64,000 nucleotides of DNA from Occallatibacter riparius (GCF_025264625.1 NZ_CP093313.1:4774001-4838000); one strand, 5' to 3'. Counted from the first letter of the stretch, positions 51,147-60,929 are shown. The notes: generated by a model from the letters alone, not told the origin. Numbers and translations: made by a program.

Positions 51147-52355
51147 CTACTTCACCGTGAACGCCTTCACCGCAATCGCATTCGGCCCGCGTCCGGCGGG
51201 CAGCATGGTGAACAGCGAGCGCGTCGATGTCCGCACCACTGCCACATCGCCCGAGCGCGAATCCACCACAAACAGCAGGTGCCCAGCCGTGGAGAAAGCC
51301 ATCGCCGAAGGTCCGTCCCCAATGTGGATAGAGGCCGCGCGCTTGCCGTCGTCGATGGAGTACATCGTCACTTCCGACGAGCGGGCCGCGGCCACGTAGA
51401 GCAGTGAATTGTCGCTTGAGACGATGCCGCGCACCGGGTCATCGCCGATGAGCGACGCTCCGCCCACGTCATTCGTCGTCGTCACCACTTCGCTGATCGA
51501 GTCCGACTGCTCATTCGAGACAAACAGTTCGCCGCCGTCGGGCTTCAGCGCCAGGTGCACCGGAGCGCGGCCCACGTCCATCATGGCCTCCAGTTGGTCC
51601 GCGCCGCCCACGTTGAACTTCGAATTTGCCAGCGTAATCGCCATCAGCTGGTGCCCTGAAGAGCAGGCGACAAACGCCTTCGACGAGTCCGGCAGAATCA
51701 CCGCATCGCTCGCGCCCGGGCAGCCCTCGAAGATGGCGCGCACGCGGCGCGAACCCGCATCGATGATGCTGACCGAGTTGCCCGTGCGGTTCGGCACCAC
51801 AATGGTCTTGCCGTCCGGCGCAACGCGCGCTGTTGCCGGGTGCTCGCCCGTGCCGATCTGCGCTATCTCGCGCCTGTTCTTCAAATCCACCACCGAGACG
51901 CTGTTCGATCCCCAATTGGCCACGTAGGCCAGGTCGTGTTCGGCGTCGATATCGATGGATTGCGATTCCTTGTGCAGCGGGATCGTCGCGGCGATGCTGT
52001 TCTTTTCAGCATTCAGCACGGTGACGGCACCCTGCCCCGTTGCCGCGCCCTGGTTCACCACATAGACCTCGTTGCGCGAGGGGCTCACCGCGACGGCTAC
52101 TGGCCGCTGGCCCACCTGGACTTCGCGATCGAGCCGCACGTTCACCACGTCGTAGATAGACACGGTGCCGCTCTCGCCATTCGTCACATAGGCATATTCG
52201 CGATAATTCGCCGGATACTGCGGAAAATCATGCCGCCGGCAGGCTGTGAAGAAGCAGGCGACGAATAAGAGGCAGGAGAAGAGAGAGACGCGGAAAAGGC
52301 GGCCACTGCGGCCGCCTTCCTCGATGGTGGGTATTTGCTTACTTTCTTCCGTCAT
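51147..52355 (-). CDS. YVTN beta-propeller lipoprotein
   Basis: 402 residues. The signal peptide ends in a lipobox-like FTAC (LLFVACFFTACRR), so it is probably a lipoprotein. The rest is a seven-bladed YVTN/YncE-type propeller with repeats such as YAYVTNGESGTVSIYDV, LAYVANWGSNSVSVVDL and TIVVPNRTGNSVSIID. Role unknown; a binding scaffold is likely. ATG 52355 overlaps the end of aroF by 17 bp, which suggests co-transcription. It converges with the antitoxin gene with 4 bp between stops. Confidence 0.88.
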   Translation of the reverse strand: MTEESKQIPTIEEGGRSGRLFRVSLFSCLLFVACFFTACRRHDFPQYPANYREYAYVTNGESGTVSIYDVVNVRLDREVQVGQRPVAVAVSPSRNEVYVVNQGAATGQGAVTVLNAEKNSIAATIPLHKESQSIDIDAEHDLAYVANWGSNSVSVVDLKNRREIAQIGTGEHPATARVAPDGKTIVVPNRTGNSVSIIDAGSRRVRAIFEGCPGASDAVILPDSSKAFVACSSGHQLMAITLANSKFNVGGADQLEAMMDVGRAPVHLALKPDGGELFVSNEQSDSISEVVTTTNDVGGASLIGDDPVRGIVSSDNSLLYVAAARSSEVTMYSIDDGKRAASIHIGDGPSAMAFSTAGHLLFVVDSRSGDVAVVRTSTRSLFTMLPAGRGPNAIAVKAFTVK

Positions 52356-53409
52356 GGACGCCGGTCGTGCTCTCCACATGAATGCCGCGCGGAAGGGTGC
52401 GATGCACCACCGGCGCGATCTGCTCAATCTCATTCATCATGGTAACGAACTGTTCCGGGTAGATGGACTGCGGGCCGTCGCTGAGCGCCTTTTCCGGCTG
52501 ATGATGCACTTCCACCAGCACGCCGTCCGCGCCCACCGCAACCGCGGCCCGCGCCATCGGCAGAACCTTGTTGCGCTTGCCCGTTCCGTGGCTTGGATCC
52601 ACCAGAATAGGCAGATGGCTGAGCCGCTGCACAGCCGGCACGATGCTCAGGTCGAGCGTGTTCCGCGTGTGGTCGGCGAACGTGCGCACGCCGCGCTCGC
52701 ACAGAATCACCTCGTAGTTGCCCTCGCTCATGATGTACTCGGCGGCCATTAGGAACTCGTCGAGCGTCGCAGACATCCCACGCTTCAGCAGAACCGGCTT
52801 CCTCAGCCGCCCGGCATGCTTCAGCAGCGAGAAGTTCTGCATATTGCGCGCGCCAATCTGGATAACGTCGGCCCACTCGGCCACCAGTTCCAGCGTCTCG
52901 TTGTCGATGGCCTCGGTGATAATGCGCAGCCCGAATTGGTCGCGAATCTCCGCCATGATCTTCAGAGCTTCCACGCCCAGACCCTGGAATGCGTAAGGCG
53001 ATGTGCGCGGCTTGTAGGCGCCCCCGCGGAAGAACTGCGCTCCGGCCTTTGCCACCTGCTCTGCTATCGCGAATGCCTGTTCGCGGCTCTCGATCGAGCA
53101 CGGTCCCGCCACGATGGCGAGGCTCCTCCCGCCGATCTGCGCGTCGGTGCCTTCAAACCTGATGATGGTGTCTTCTTCTTTGACGTCGCGGCTGGCCAGC
53201 TTATAGGGCTTACTGACGCGGATCACTTCCGCCACACCCGAAAGCTCTTCGATATTGCCGCGATCCACTTCGCCCTGGTTGCCGGTGACGCCGATTGCCG
53301 TGCGCTGTGCGCCGGGCATGGGATGGGCGCGGAAGCCCAACTGTTCAATATGGTCGCAGACGGCCTGGACCTGCTCCGGCGTGGCCTGCGCCTTCATGAC
53401 TACTAGCAT
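52339..53409 (-). CDS. aroF: 3-Deoxy-7-phosphoheptulonate synthase (DAHP synthase)
   Basis: 356 residues of the short type I-beta form with an N-terminal ferredoxin-like domain (MLVVMKAQATPEQVQAVCDHIEQLGF). The barrel has IVAGPCSIESREQ, RGGAYKPRTSPYAFQGLG, the metal/substrate Cys and His region in CERGVRTF, and VDPSHGTGKRNKV. It joins PEP and erythrose-4-phosphate in the first step of the shikimate pathway. The N-terminal domain in this form is usually the feedback-control module. Confidence 0.97.
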   Translation of the reverse strand: MLVVMKAQATPEQVQAVCDHIEQLGFRAHPMPGAQRTAIGVTGNQGEVDRGNIEELSGVAEVIRVSKPYKLASRDVKEEDTIIRFEGTDAQIGGRSLAIVAGPCSIESREQAFAIAEQVAKAGAQFFRGGAYKPRTSPYAFQGLGVEALKIMAEIRDQFGLRIITEAIDNETLELVAEWADVIQIGARNMQNFSLLKHAGRLRKPVLLKRGMSATLDEFLMAAEYIMSEGNYEVILCERGVRTFADHTRNTLDLSIVPAVQRLSHLPILVDPSHGTGKRNKVLPMARAAVAVGADGVLVEVHHQPEKALSDGPQSIYPEQFVTMMNEIEQIAPVVHRTLPRGIHVESTTGVHDGRK

Positions 53410-53597
53410 TGCGGAACCCTCAACCCCTGAGTCTACCGGGTTGAGAGTTGAAGGGCAATGTCGTTTGCAATGAGAACAGGCACACGAGCCTCTCCGGGTC
53501 TGTGTGCCTGCAGGCAGAGAAAACCAAGGATGATTGCTTTACAACAACGCAGATCCGGGTGTCGATCCGGGGTAAAAGTGATGATTGCGTCAGCCGG

Positions 53598-53702
53598 CTA
53601 TTTGCCTGCTTGGAGGAGAGGAGATTTGTCCACCCGGGCCGAAACGATTGCCGGAGCAACTACCATTCCGACAAAGGCAAGGGCGATCAGCAGATCGTGC
53701 AT
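53598..53702 (-). CDS. Possible 34-residue single-TM protein
   Basis: The peptide starts MHDLLIALAFVGMVVAPAIV and ends SPLLQAGK. It is one clean hydrophobic helix with a charged tail. The ribosome site is weak (AGAG close to the ATG). It lies in the ~420-bp gap between aroF and the prepilin peptidase gene, where nothing else was recognised. Confidence 0.35.
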   Translation of the reverse strand: MHDLLIALAFVGMVVAPAIVSARVDKSPLLQAGK

Positions 53703-53826
53703 CTCTGGCTTCTTCACTCCGGGCGGTGGGCTGTGTTGGCCATCCGCCTCTACAACCCATAATCGGCCTGAACGGCATTTAGCTGAATCCCACGAACACC
53801 GAAAGTAATAGCCCCAAAGGTGGGAT

Positions 53827-54675
53827 TCACGGGAAAAGCCGCAGATAAGCCCCGATGATCGACTGGCCCCAAAGCGCGCTGACGATGCCGCCGATACAAA
53901 GAAAGGTGCCAAGCGGCAGCTGCGCCGTGGCCCATGAGCCCTCGCCTCGTCTTGACCGCATCATGAGCGTGCCCACCGCATAGACCGCCCCGAGCACGAC
54001 CCCAAGGAAGAGCGACAGCAGCGCCCCTTCCAGCCCCAACCACGCAGCCAGCATCGCCATCAGCTTGGCGTCGCCCAGCCCCATGCCTTCGCGCCGGCGA
54101 ATGAGCCAGTAGATCCAGCGGATGATAAGGATGATGGTGGCCGAGATTGCGATCGCCAGCAATCGCATTCCTATCCCCTTGGCGTCGCCCCACCGATCGC
54201 TAGGCACGTGGAGAGCCCAACCTACTTGTTCGCCCTGAATGAGCCACCACAGAAAACCAACTCCGATCCCGGTCAGCGTCATCGCATCCGGAAGCCAGAG
54301 ATATTCGGAGTCAAGGACGGCGAGGCCGATCAATAGCCATAAAAAGAACATCATTCCAGCGGCGTATTCGACCGGCAAGAAAGCCTTCCATGACTTCCAC
54401 GCCATAAGTGCCCAAGTTACCCCCACCGCCGCTTCCACCAGCGGATACCGCACCCGGATCCAAACCCCGCACCCCCGGCATCTGCCCCGCAGTGCGACCC
54501 AGCTCACCAGCGGCACATTCTCCCACCACGCCAGCGTCCGCCCACACGCGCGGCAATGCGAGCGCGGATGCACCACGCTTTCGCCGGCCGGCCAGCGGCT
54601 CAGGCAGACGTTCAGGAAGCTGCCGAAGCAGAGCCCCAGCAGCGCCGCGAAGATCGTTCCGATGATGCGAAGCAT
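53827..54675 (-). CDS. Prepilin peptidase (A24 family, PilD-like)
   Basis: 282 residues. The N-terminal methyltransferase-type part has two CxxC pairs (CRACG and CRGCG), and the two catalytic aspartates lie in LDSEYLWLPD and GLGDAKL. Eight or so TM helices. It cleaves and N-methylates type IV pilins or pseudopilins at the inner membrane. No pilus genes are adjacent. Confidence 0.95.
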   Translation of the reverse strand: MLRIIGTIFAALLGLCFGSFLNVCLSRWPAGESVVHPRSHCRACGRTLAWWENVPLVSWVALRGRCRGCGVWIRVRYPLVEAAVGVTWALMAWKSWKAFLPVEYAAGMMFFLWLLIGLAVLDSEYLWLPDAMTLTGIGVGFLWWLIQGEQVGWALHVPSDRWGDAKGIGMRLLAIAISATIILIIRWIYWLIRRREGMGLGDAKLMAMLAAWLGLEGALLSLFLGVVLGAVYAVGTLMMRSRRGEGSWATAQLPLGTFLCIGGIVSALWGQSIIGAYLRLFP

Positions 54676-54714
54676 GAGTCGGCTTGAGTATACGTGGGCT
54701 GGACGTTCAAGGAG

Positions 54715-56406
54715 CTATTTCCGCTCGTACACAACACGCCCGTCGAAGATCGTCATATCCACCTTCGTCTTCTCAATCGCTTCCGGCGGAATCGTGAAGA
54801 TGTCCTCCGACAGCACCACAAGATCGGCCAGCTTCCCCGGCTCAATCGAACCCTTCACCTTTTCCTGGTGCTCCGCAAAGGCCGACCCCATCGTGTACGC
54901 GTGCACAGCCTGCGCCACCGTGATCCGCTGCTCTGGCACCCACCCGTTGGGGTTATTTCCGTCGAGGGTGCGCCGCGTCGTAGCGGCATAGATCCCCATC
55001 ACCGGATCGAGCGGCGCAACCGGCCAGTCTGACCCGAAGGCCAGCGTCGCCCCCGCATCCAGCAGCGACTTCCACGCATAGCTTGACTTGATCCGCTCTG
55101 GACCAAGTTCGGTCACAGCCCACCGTCCGTCATCAATCGCGTGATACGGCTGCATCGACGCGATGACGCCGAGCTGCGCAAACCGAGCATAATCCGCCGG
55201 GTGCAGATGTTGCGCGTGCTCAATCCGCAGCCGTCGATCGGCCGGGCCATTCTCCTTTTCAAGCCGCTCATACAGATCGAGAATCGTCCGGTTCGCGCGA
55301 TCGCCGATCGCGTGAATCGCAATCTGCAACCCCGCCTTATCCGCCTGCCGTAGCTCTCCGTAGTACTTGTCCGGATCGAGCAGGTCAGCGCTCGAGATGC
55401 CGCTGTAACCGGGTTGATTCGTAAACGGCTCATCCATCCACGCGGTCTCCGAGCCCAGCGCTCCATCGGCAAACGACTTCAGATTGCCGATGCGCAGGCT
55501 AGCATTGCCGAACGGCGCGACCACGCCGCTGTCGGCCAGTGCTTTCCAATCGCGAATATTCATCGCCTCATAGATACGGAGCGTGAGCTTGCCCGAGCGC
55601 TCCAGCTTCTGAAATTCACGGAACTGATTTGGCTGGTCCTCATCCTCGGGTGTGTCCGCCATGTTCTGCACGCTGGTCACGCCATGCGCGGCCGCTTCGC
55701 GCATGGCCGCCTCCATCGCGCGGTCCTGCTCCTCGGCAGAGAGCGGCGGCATGATGCGGACCACCATCGCTGCTGCCGCGTCTTTCAGGATGCCTGTCGG
55801 ATTCCCGTCGCGATCGCGCTCAATTTCGCCGCCTGGCGGATTCTTCGTGTTGCGGTCGATCCCGGCCAGCTTCAGTGCCAGCGCGTTCACCAGCACCATG
55901 TGTCCGTCGATCCGCCACAGAAAAACCGGATGATCGCCGGTCACGCCGTCAATGAGCTGGTGATTGGGCAGCGCCACCGGAGTCCAGTTCTGGTGGTCCC
56001 ACACGCCATCGCGAATCCACGTGCCGGCCGGCAGCGTCTTCGCGAAATCTGCAATCCGCTGCTTGAACTCTGCCTGGCTCTTCGCATCCCGCGTCTGCAC
56101 CGTGGTCAGCGACTCGCCGCCGCCGAACAGATGCACATGCGCGTCGTTGAACCCAGGCAGCAGCAGCCGCCCGTTCAGGTCGATCACCCGCGTGCCGGCG
56201 CCAGCAAGCTTGCGAATCTCGTCATCCGTACCGACGGCGATGATCCTGTTGCCGTCCAGAGCCACCGCCTGCGCGGTCGGCTCCGCCGGGTTCTCGGTCC
56301 AGACCTTGCCATGCACCAGGATCAGCGTCGCCTCACCCGCCCACGCCGAAGCGGACACAAGCAGGACGGACAACACAAGCAGCAGCAGGCGAAGACGCAA
56401 TTGCAT
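54715..56406 (-). CDS. Exported amidohydrolase (YtcJ-like)
   Basis: 563 residues. Signal peptide (LRLLLLVLSVLLVSASAWA), then the metallo-dependent hydrolase fold of the YtcJ group: LLPGFNDAHVHLFGGG with the HxH metal pair, DGVWDHQNW, FLWRIDGHMVLVNALALKLAGI, IAIHAIGDRANRTILD, RIEHAQHL and LAFGSDWPVAPLDP. It hydrolyses an amide or related bond outside the cytoplasm; substrate unknown. ATG 56406 is chosen over the open frame to 56562, which would mask the signal peptide and overlap the DUF4184 gene. Confidence 0.92.
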   Translation of the reverse strand: MQLRLRLLLLVLSVLLVSASAWAGEATLILVHGKVWTENPAEPTAQAVALDGNRIIAVGTDDEIRKLAGAGTRVIDLNGRLLLPGFNDAHVHLFGGGESLTTVQTRDAKSQAEFKQRIADFAKTLPAGTWIRDGVWDHQNWTPVALPNHQLIDGVTGDHPVFLWRIDGHMVLVNALALKLAGIDRNTKNPPGGEIERDRDGNPTGILKDAAAAMVVRIMPPLSAEEQDRAMEAAMREAAAHGVTSVQNMADTPEDEDQPNQFREFQKLERSGKLTLRIYEAMNIRDWKALADSGVVAPFGNASLRIGNLKSFADGALGSETAWMDEPFTNQPGYSGISSADLLDPDKYYGELRQADKAGLQIAIHAIGDRANRTILDLYERLEKENGPADRRLRIEHAQHLHPADYARFAQLGVIASMQPYHAIDDGRWAVTELGPERIKSSYAWKSLLDAGATLAFGSDWPVAPLDPVMGIYAATTRRTLDGNNPNGWVPEQRITVAQAVHAYTMGSAFAEHQEKVKGSIEPGKLADLVVLSEDIFTIPPEAIEKTKVDMTIFDGRVVYERK

Positions 56407-56453
56407 TTGGAATCTCTCAGATGGGAAGTTGATCTGCCCAAGTGTACAGGGGC

Positions 56454-57290
56454 TCAGCGCTCGAGTGATGCCCGCGACTCCATGTAGGTCTGTTCCTCGG
56501 CAGCCGCGCCATGCGACCGCCGAAAGGGGCCCAACAGTCCCCACATTGCCAATTGCCACCAAACCAAAGTGCCGAACGTTACGACCATCTGGCTGAAGAA
56601 GTCATCTGCTTCATCTCGTGCGGTAGGCACGCCAATACTGAACCATGCGCGCAGAACTGCGATCCCTACGGCTGCCGTCAAGCCCATAGCCACCACTACG
56701 TGACGGTGGTGCGCAGTGAACGGGTTGGCAGGGATGCGGAAGTCGGGCGGTGTGTGCACATACCAGCGCCAACACCAGAGGACCAGGATCAGAAGCCCGG
56801 CGGCCGAGCTGACGAGCTGCAGAATCGAGCTGAGATGCCACCAGCCGAGCCCCGGCAGGCGGAACCCATGGTGCAGCCACTCTACGTGCTGACCGATCCA
56901 GTACCGGTCATGTGTGACGCCGTCCCATACCAGGTGGGTCGCAATGCCGATCAGCATGGATAAAACCACATGCAGAAATCGCAACGGTGGCCAGAATCGA
57001 CACGGCACAAGCGTTCCGGTGAGCCGCGCCCGGACGCTGTCCGGCAGAAGATACGCAAGCGGCACCTTCACCAGCCGATGAAACAGCCATAGCGTCGCCA
57101 GCCCTAGTGGCAGGTCAAGGCCGAAGATGCCCACAAGAGTATGCCCCCAGCCGCCGCCAGACCCGAGCCGGATGAAGTACTCGAGGTCAGGCGCAAACGT
57201 GCCGATCAGCAGTGCCGAAGGTACGAGGCGCGCTCGCCGGAAAGGCAACGCTGCTGCCGCATGAGATAGGGTGAAGGGCACAATCCCCAT
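56454..57290 (-). CDS. DUF4184 family membrane protein
   Basis: 278 residues. The opening PFTLSHAAAALPFRRARLVPSALLIGTFAPDLEYF and the GIATHLVWDGVTHDRYW segment are diagnostic of DUF4184; His/Asp pairs resemble those of membrane metal-dependent hydrolases (YdjM-like). Five to six TM helices. Function unknown. Located 47 bp upstream of the amidohydrolase gene on the same strand. Confidence 0.92.
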   Translation of the reverse strand: MGIVPFTLSHAAAALPFRRARLVPSALLIGTFAPDLEYFIRLGSGGGWGHTLVGIFGLDLPLGLATLWLFHRLVKVPLAYLLPDSVRARLTGTLVPCRFWPPLRFLHVVLSMLIGIATHLVWDGVTHDRYWIGQHVEWLHHGFRLPGLGWWHLSSILQLVSSAAGLLILVLWCWRWYVHTPPDFRIPANPFTAHHRHVVVAMGLTAAVGIAVLRAWFSIGVPTARDEADDFFSQMVVTFGTLVWWQLAMWGLLGPFRRSHGAAAEEQTYMESRASLER

Positions 57291-57409
57291 TATTGACGAC
57301 AGGCAGGAGATTGTCTCGCGGAGCAGGCCGGAGTGTGCGGCCGGAGATCCTGCTCGGTCGTCCAGATCGCGTCCGGCCCAGATTGAGCCGGACGCGCCTG
57401 AACCAAAAG

Positions 57410-57706
57410 CTATTTGCGCTGGCCGCTGAACATCGCGCGGAGAGTGCCGGTGAGTTCGTCGGGCTGGCGCTCCTGCGGAAGCTCCACGACAGGCGCAGCC
57501 GGAGCGGGTGCTGCTTCAACTACCGGCGCCAGGTACGAGGGCGTCGCTGCCGAAACGGCTGGCGTGGAACCCAGGGAGCGTCCGTTGCTTGAGCTGCTGC
57601 CCAGGCCCACGCGGCGCTGCAGCCGTTCAATCGCTGCTATATCGAGCTTGTACTCTTCTTCAATCTGCCGCTTCAGGGCTTCAAGTTGATCGCGATCCAG
57701 GTTCAT
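57410..57706 (-). CDS. Small coiled-coil protein of unknown function
   Basis: 98 residues. A helical N terminus (LDRDQLEALKRQIEEEYKLDIAAIERLQRR) is followed by a Ser/Ala/Pro-rich disordered middle and a short C-terminal helix (DELTGTLRAMF). GGAGG lies 11 bases before the ATG. No family was recognised. Confidence 0.6.
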   Translation of the reverse strand: MNLDRDQLEALKRQIEEEYKLDIAAIERLQRRVGLGSSSSNGRSLGSTPAVSAATPSYLAPVVEAAPAPAAPVVELPQERQPDELTGTLRAMFSGQRK

Positions 57707-57896
57707 TGGGAGCTATACCTCCAAAATCCTTCCAGTTGGAAACTTGTATGGAAGTGTGCCATGAGGCAGCGGATATTGTGCCTACACGAAGGTGTTACGA
57801 CGAATGTCACTTGATGGTGCTGTTGCCCCACGCCTTCCCGTCGTGCTGACCCGAATCGAGACACTTCCTCCCATCCCAGCGGTTATCCTGTTGAGG

Positions 57897-58826
57897 ATGG
57901 ACGTTGCACCCGGCGCAGGCAGTCCAGATTCCAGTGTCCCCGCTTCCCAGTCCGGCTCGGCGGTCGCGACCGATCCGGCGGGAGCGGCGCAGCTCTTTGA
58001 GCAGTCGGCCGAAATCATGCGCCGCCTGCGTGCTCCCGGCGGCTGCCCCTGGGACCGCGAGCAGACCTTCGACACCATCCGCAAATACACCCTCGAAGAG
58101 GCCTACGAAGTTTTCGACGCCATCGAGCGGCGCGACTTCCCCCACCTTGCCGAGGAACTCGGCGACCTGCTGCTGCAGGTCCTTTTCTACGCCGAAATGG
58201 CAGCCAACGAAGGCCGCTTCACCATCAGCGATGTGCTCGAGCACCTCAATCGTAAGCTGATCCGGCGTCACCCCCACGTTTTCGGCGAAGAGGCCTCGCG
58301 CGCTGCCGGCAATCGCGCCGACGTCGATGCCGATGTGCAGGGCTCGTCCTCCGCCGTGCTGCGAAATTGGGAAGAAATCAAGGCCCTCGAAGCATTGCAT
58401 GCAGCGAAGTCTTCAGAGCCCCAAGGCAGGTTGGAAGGGGTGTCCCGCGCAATGCCCGCTCTTGCCGAGGCTGCGAAAATCGGCGGAAAAGCTGCCAAGG
58501 CAGGATTCGACTGGCCGCACTGGCGCGATCTGCTGCCCAAGATCGCCGAGGAAGTAACCGAGCTCGAAGCCGAAGCGGAAAGCGGCGACCAACCGCGGAT
58601 CGAAGCCGAATTGGGCGACCTGCTGTTCACCGTCGTGAACCTCGCGCGCCATCTCGACGTCGACGCCGAGATGGCCTTGCGCGGCTGCAATCTCCGCTTC
58701 CGCCAACGATTCAAAGAAATGGAACGAGCAGCACCCAAACCGCTCGAAGACCTATCTCCCCCCGAACTGGAAGAACTCTGGTCCGCAGCGAAGAGAAAAG
58801 AACGGGGACAAGAGAACAGGGAATAG
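57897..58826 (+). CDS. mazG: Nucleoside triphosphate pyrophosphohydrolase
   Basis: 309 residues with two MazG-type domains. The first has LRAPGGCPWDREQTFDTIRKYTLEEAYEVFDAI and EELGDLLLQVLFYAEMA; the second has FDWPHWRDLLPKIAEEVTELEAE and EAELGDLLFTVVNLARH. The EExxE/ExxD metal-binding residues are present in both. It hydrolyses NTPs to NMPs and PPi and can clear damaged nucleotides. The start at 57897 is the best guess; the frame is open back to 57792, but that part is not conserved-looking. Confidence 0.95.
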   Translation: MDVAPGAGSPDSSVPASQSGSAVATDPAGAAQLFEQSAEIMRRLRAPGGCPWDREQTFDTIRKYTLEEAYEVFDAIERRDFPHLAEELGDLLLQVLFYAEMAANEGRFTISDVLEHLNRKLIRRHPHVFGEEASRAAGNRADVDADVQGSSSAVLRNWEEIKALEALHAAKSSEPQGRLEGVSRAMPALAEAAKIGGKAAKAGFDWPHWRDLLPKIAEEVTELEAEAESGDQPRIEAELGDLLFTVVNLARHLDVDAEMALRGCNLRFRQRFKEMERAAPKPLEDLSPPELEELWSAAKRKERGQENRE

Positions 58827-58945
58827 GCAGTAGGGAATAGGGAATAAAGACAGCACGAAGAGCAAACAGGGTTCAGGCCTGATGAGCTGGTGGCTGACAG
58901 CTATCAACTACCAACTGTGAACTGTGAACTAACAACGGAGCTCGC

Positions 58946-59755
58946 TTGATCCAAATCCGCACCTGTCAGGGACATGACGAACTGGAGGCCTGCGTGCAAC
59001 TCCAGGTCGAGACCTGGGGCTACGACGCCACCGACATCATCCCGCGCAAGGCCTTCCTCGTCATGCAGAAGGTCGGCGGCCAGGTTCTCGGCGCATTCGA
59101 CTCGGACCTGCCCGGCGCCCCCGTGAACGGCGACGCGTCCAGCATGATCGGATTCGCCCTCTCTTTGCCGGGTGTGAAAACGGGACCAAATTCCCCCAAT
59201 GGCCAGCCGTATCCTTATATCCACTCACACATGCTGGCGGTCAAAGAGGGCTACCGCAATCGCGGCCTCGGCGCGCAACTCAAGCTGGCTCAGCGCCACG
59301 ATGCCCTTGCTCGCGGAATCACCCATATCGAGTGGACCTTCGACCCTGTGGAAATCAAAAACGCTTTCCTCAATATCAACAAGTTAGGCGCGATTGTCCG
59401 CCGTTATACCGAGAATTTCTATGGTGTATCCTCTTCTCGACTGCAGGGCGGCCTCCCCACCGATCGCCTGATTGCCGAGTGGGAACTGGACTCTGCGCGC
59501 GTAAAAGGCATTTTGGAGGGGAAACCTCCCGCGGACCTGGTCATTGAAGAGCGCATATGCGTTCCGGCTTCCATCTACCAGTGGAAAGCTTCGGAACCGG
59601 ATAGGCCGCGGGCCCTCGCTGTACACACCGAGAATCGCCACAAGTTTCAACAGGCATTTGCGCGCGGTCTGGCCGTCATCGGCTTTCAGCGCGACCCCCA
59701 AGGCAACGGAATCTTTGAACTGGGACCACTGGACCAGCCCGGACTGGGCATCTAA
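58946..59755 (+). CDS. GNAT acyltransferase of the COG3375 type (candidate D-amino acid N-succinyltransferase)
   Basis: 269 residues with a TTG start and GGAG 5 bases upstream. The N-terminal GNAT domain shows SHMLAVKEGYRNRGLGAQLKLAQR for acyl-CoA binding and EWTFDPVEIKNAFLNINKLGAIVRRY, a hallmark of the COG3375 group. A C-terminal domain of ~80 residues is extra. In Geobacillus kaustophilus a protein of this kind succinylates D-amino acids and works with an N-succinylamino-acid racemase; the racemase-like gene follows here after 21 bp. Function by analogy. Confidence 0.85.
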   Translation: MIQIRTCQGHDELEACVQLQVETWGYDATDIIPRKAFLVMQKVGGQVLGAFDSDLPGAPVNGDASSMIGFALSLPGVKTGPNSPNGQPYPYIHSHMLAVKEGYRNRGLGAQLKLAQRHDALARGITHIEWTFDPVEIKNAFLNINKLGAIVRRYTENFYGVSSSRLQGGLPTDRLIAEWELDSARVKGILEGKPPADLVIEERICVPASIYQWKASEPDRPRALAVHTENRHKFQQAFARGLAVIGFQRDPQGNGIFELGPLDQPGLGI

Positions 59756-59776
59756 GAACCCAAGGACAGCGAGAAT

Positions 59777-60901
59777 ATGCGAATCGACGGAATCGTTCTT
59801 CGAGAGATCCAGTTACCGCTGGTGCGCCCTTTTGAGACAAGCTTCGGCGTCACGCGCCATCGCCGCATCCTTTTAGCGGAAGTCCGATCGGAAGGCCTGG
59901 TCGGCTGGGGTGAGTGCACCGCTGGCGAGCGGCCTTACTTCTCCGCCGAGTCCACCGACACCTGCTGGCAGGTGATCCTAAGCGAACTCGGTCCCATGCT
60001 TGCCGCGGCGCCGGACCTCGAGCACGGAGGCGACTGCCCCAAGCTATTCAACCAGGTGCGCGGCCACCAAATGGCCAAGGCCACGCTTGAAAACGCTATC
60101 TGGGATATCGAAGCGCAGCGCGAAGCCCTGCCGCTCTCGACGTTGCTGGGTGGCGTGCGCGAGAAGATTCCCTGCGGCGTTTCGCTTGGCATTCAGAAGT
60201 CCATCCTCGAACTGATGGCCATCATCGAGAAGGAACTGGCCGCCGGCTATCAGCGGATCAAGCTCAAATGCAAACCGGGCTGGGACGTCGACGTATTCGA
60301 AAAGGTTCGCAGCCGCTGGCCCGATATTCTGCTGAGCTGCGACGCCAACTCCGCTTACCGCCTGCGCGACCAGGAACACATCAGCGCCTTTGACCAGTTC
60401 GATCTCCTCATGATCGAGCAGCCCCTCTGGCACGACGATTTCTTCTTCCACTCCTCCTTGCAGAAGCATCTCAAGACCGCTATCTGTCTCGACGAGTCCA
60501 TCCGCAACCGGCGCGACGCGCTGGCCGCTATTGAGATGGAGTCCTGCCGCATCATCAACATCAAGCTGGGCCGCGTCGGCGGATTTTCTGAAGCCATCGC
60601 TGTGCACAACGCCGCCATGGAGCGCGGCGTTCCCGTCTGGTGCGGCGGCATGCTCGAGGCGGGCATTGGCCGCTCGCATAACATCGCACTGGCATCGCTT
60701 GAAAACTTCTCGCTGCCCGGCGATGTGTCGGCCTCGGCGCGCTACTGGGCCGAAGACATCATCGAGCCCGAAGTTACCGTCACCAGCAAGGGCGAAATCG
60801 AAATCCCCGCGATCCCCGGCCGCGGCTACGAGGTCCGCACCGACCTCATCGAAAGCCTCACCGTGCGCAAGGAGACAATCCGCGAAGTCGTGATGGCGTA
60901 A
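59777..60901 (+). CDS. menC: o-Succinylbenzoate synthase / N-succinylamino-acid racemase
   Basis: 374 residues of the enolase superfamily, MenC/NSAR branch. The acid/base lysines are K164 (KLK) and K263 (IKLGRVGG), and the metal ligands D189, E214 and D239, in CDANS, MIEQPL and LDESI. The numbering is almost that of the Amycolatopsis enzyme, as I recall it. Members catalyse the menaquinone step, racemise N-succinylamino acids, or do both. The upstream COG3375-type GNAT gene favours the racemase role. No other men genes are in the window. Confidence 0.93.
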   Translation: MRIDGIVLREIQLPLVRPFETSFGVTRHRRILLAEVRSEGLVGWGECTAGERPYFSAESTDTCWQVILSELGPMLAAAPDLEHGGDCPKLFNQVRGHQMAKATLENAIWDIEAQREALPLSTLLGGVREKIPCGVSLGIQKSILELMAIIEKELAAGYQRIKLKCKPGWDVDVFEKVRSRWPDILLSCDANSAYRLRDQEHISAFDQFDLLMIEQPLWHDDFFFHSSLQKHLKTAICLDESIRNRRDALAAIEMESCRIINIKLGRVGGFSEAIAVHNAAMERGVPVWCGGMLEAGIGRSHNIALASLENFSLPGDVSASARYWAEDIIEPEVTVTSKGEIEIPAIPGRGYEVRTDLIESLTVRKETIREVVMA

Positions 60902-60929
60902 GCCCGCGCACGACCTGCGCGATTAGCCG

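Noticed and set aside
53448..53762. A 104-codon plus-strand frame between aroF and the prepilin peptidase gene
   Set aside because: No ribosome site and no domain; mixed composition unlike the neighbours.
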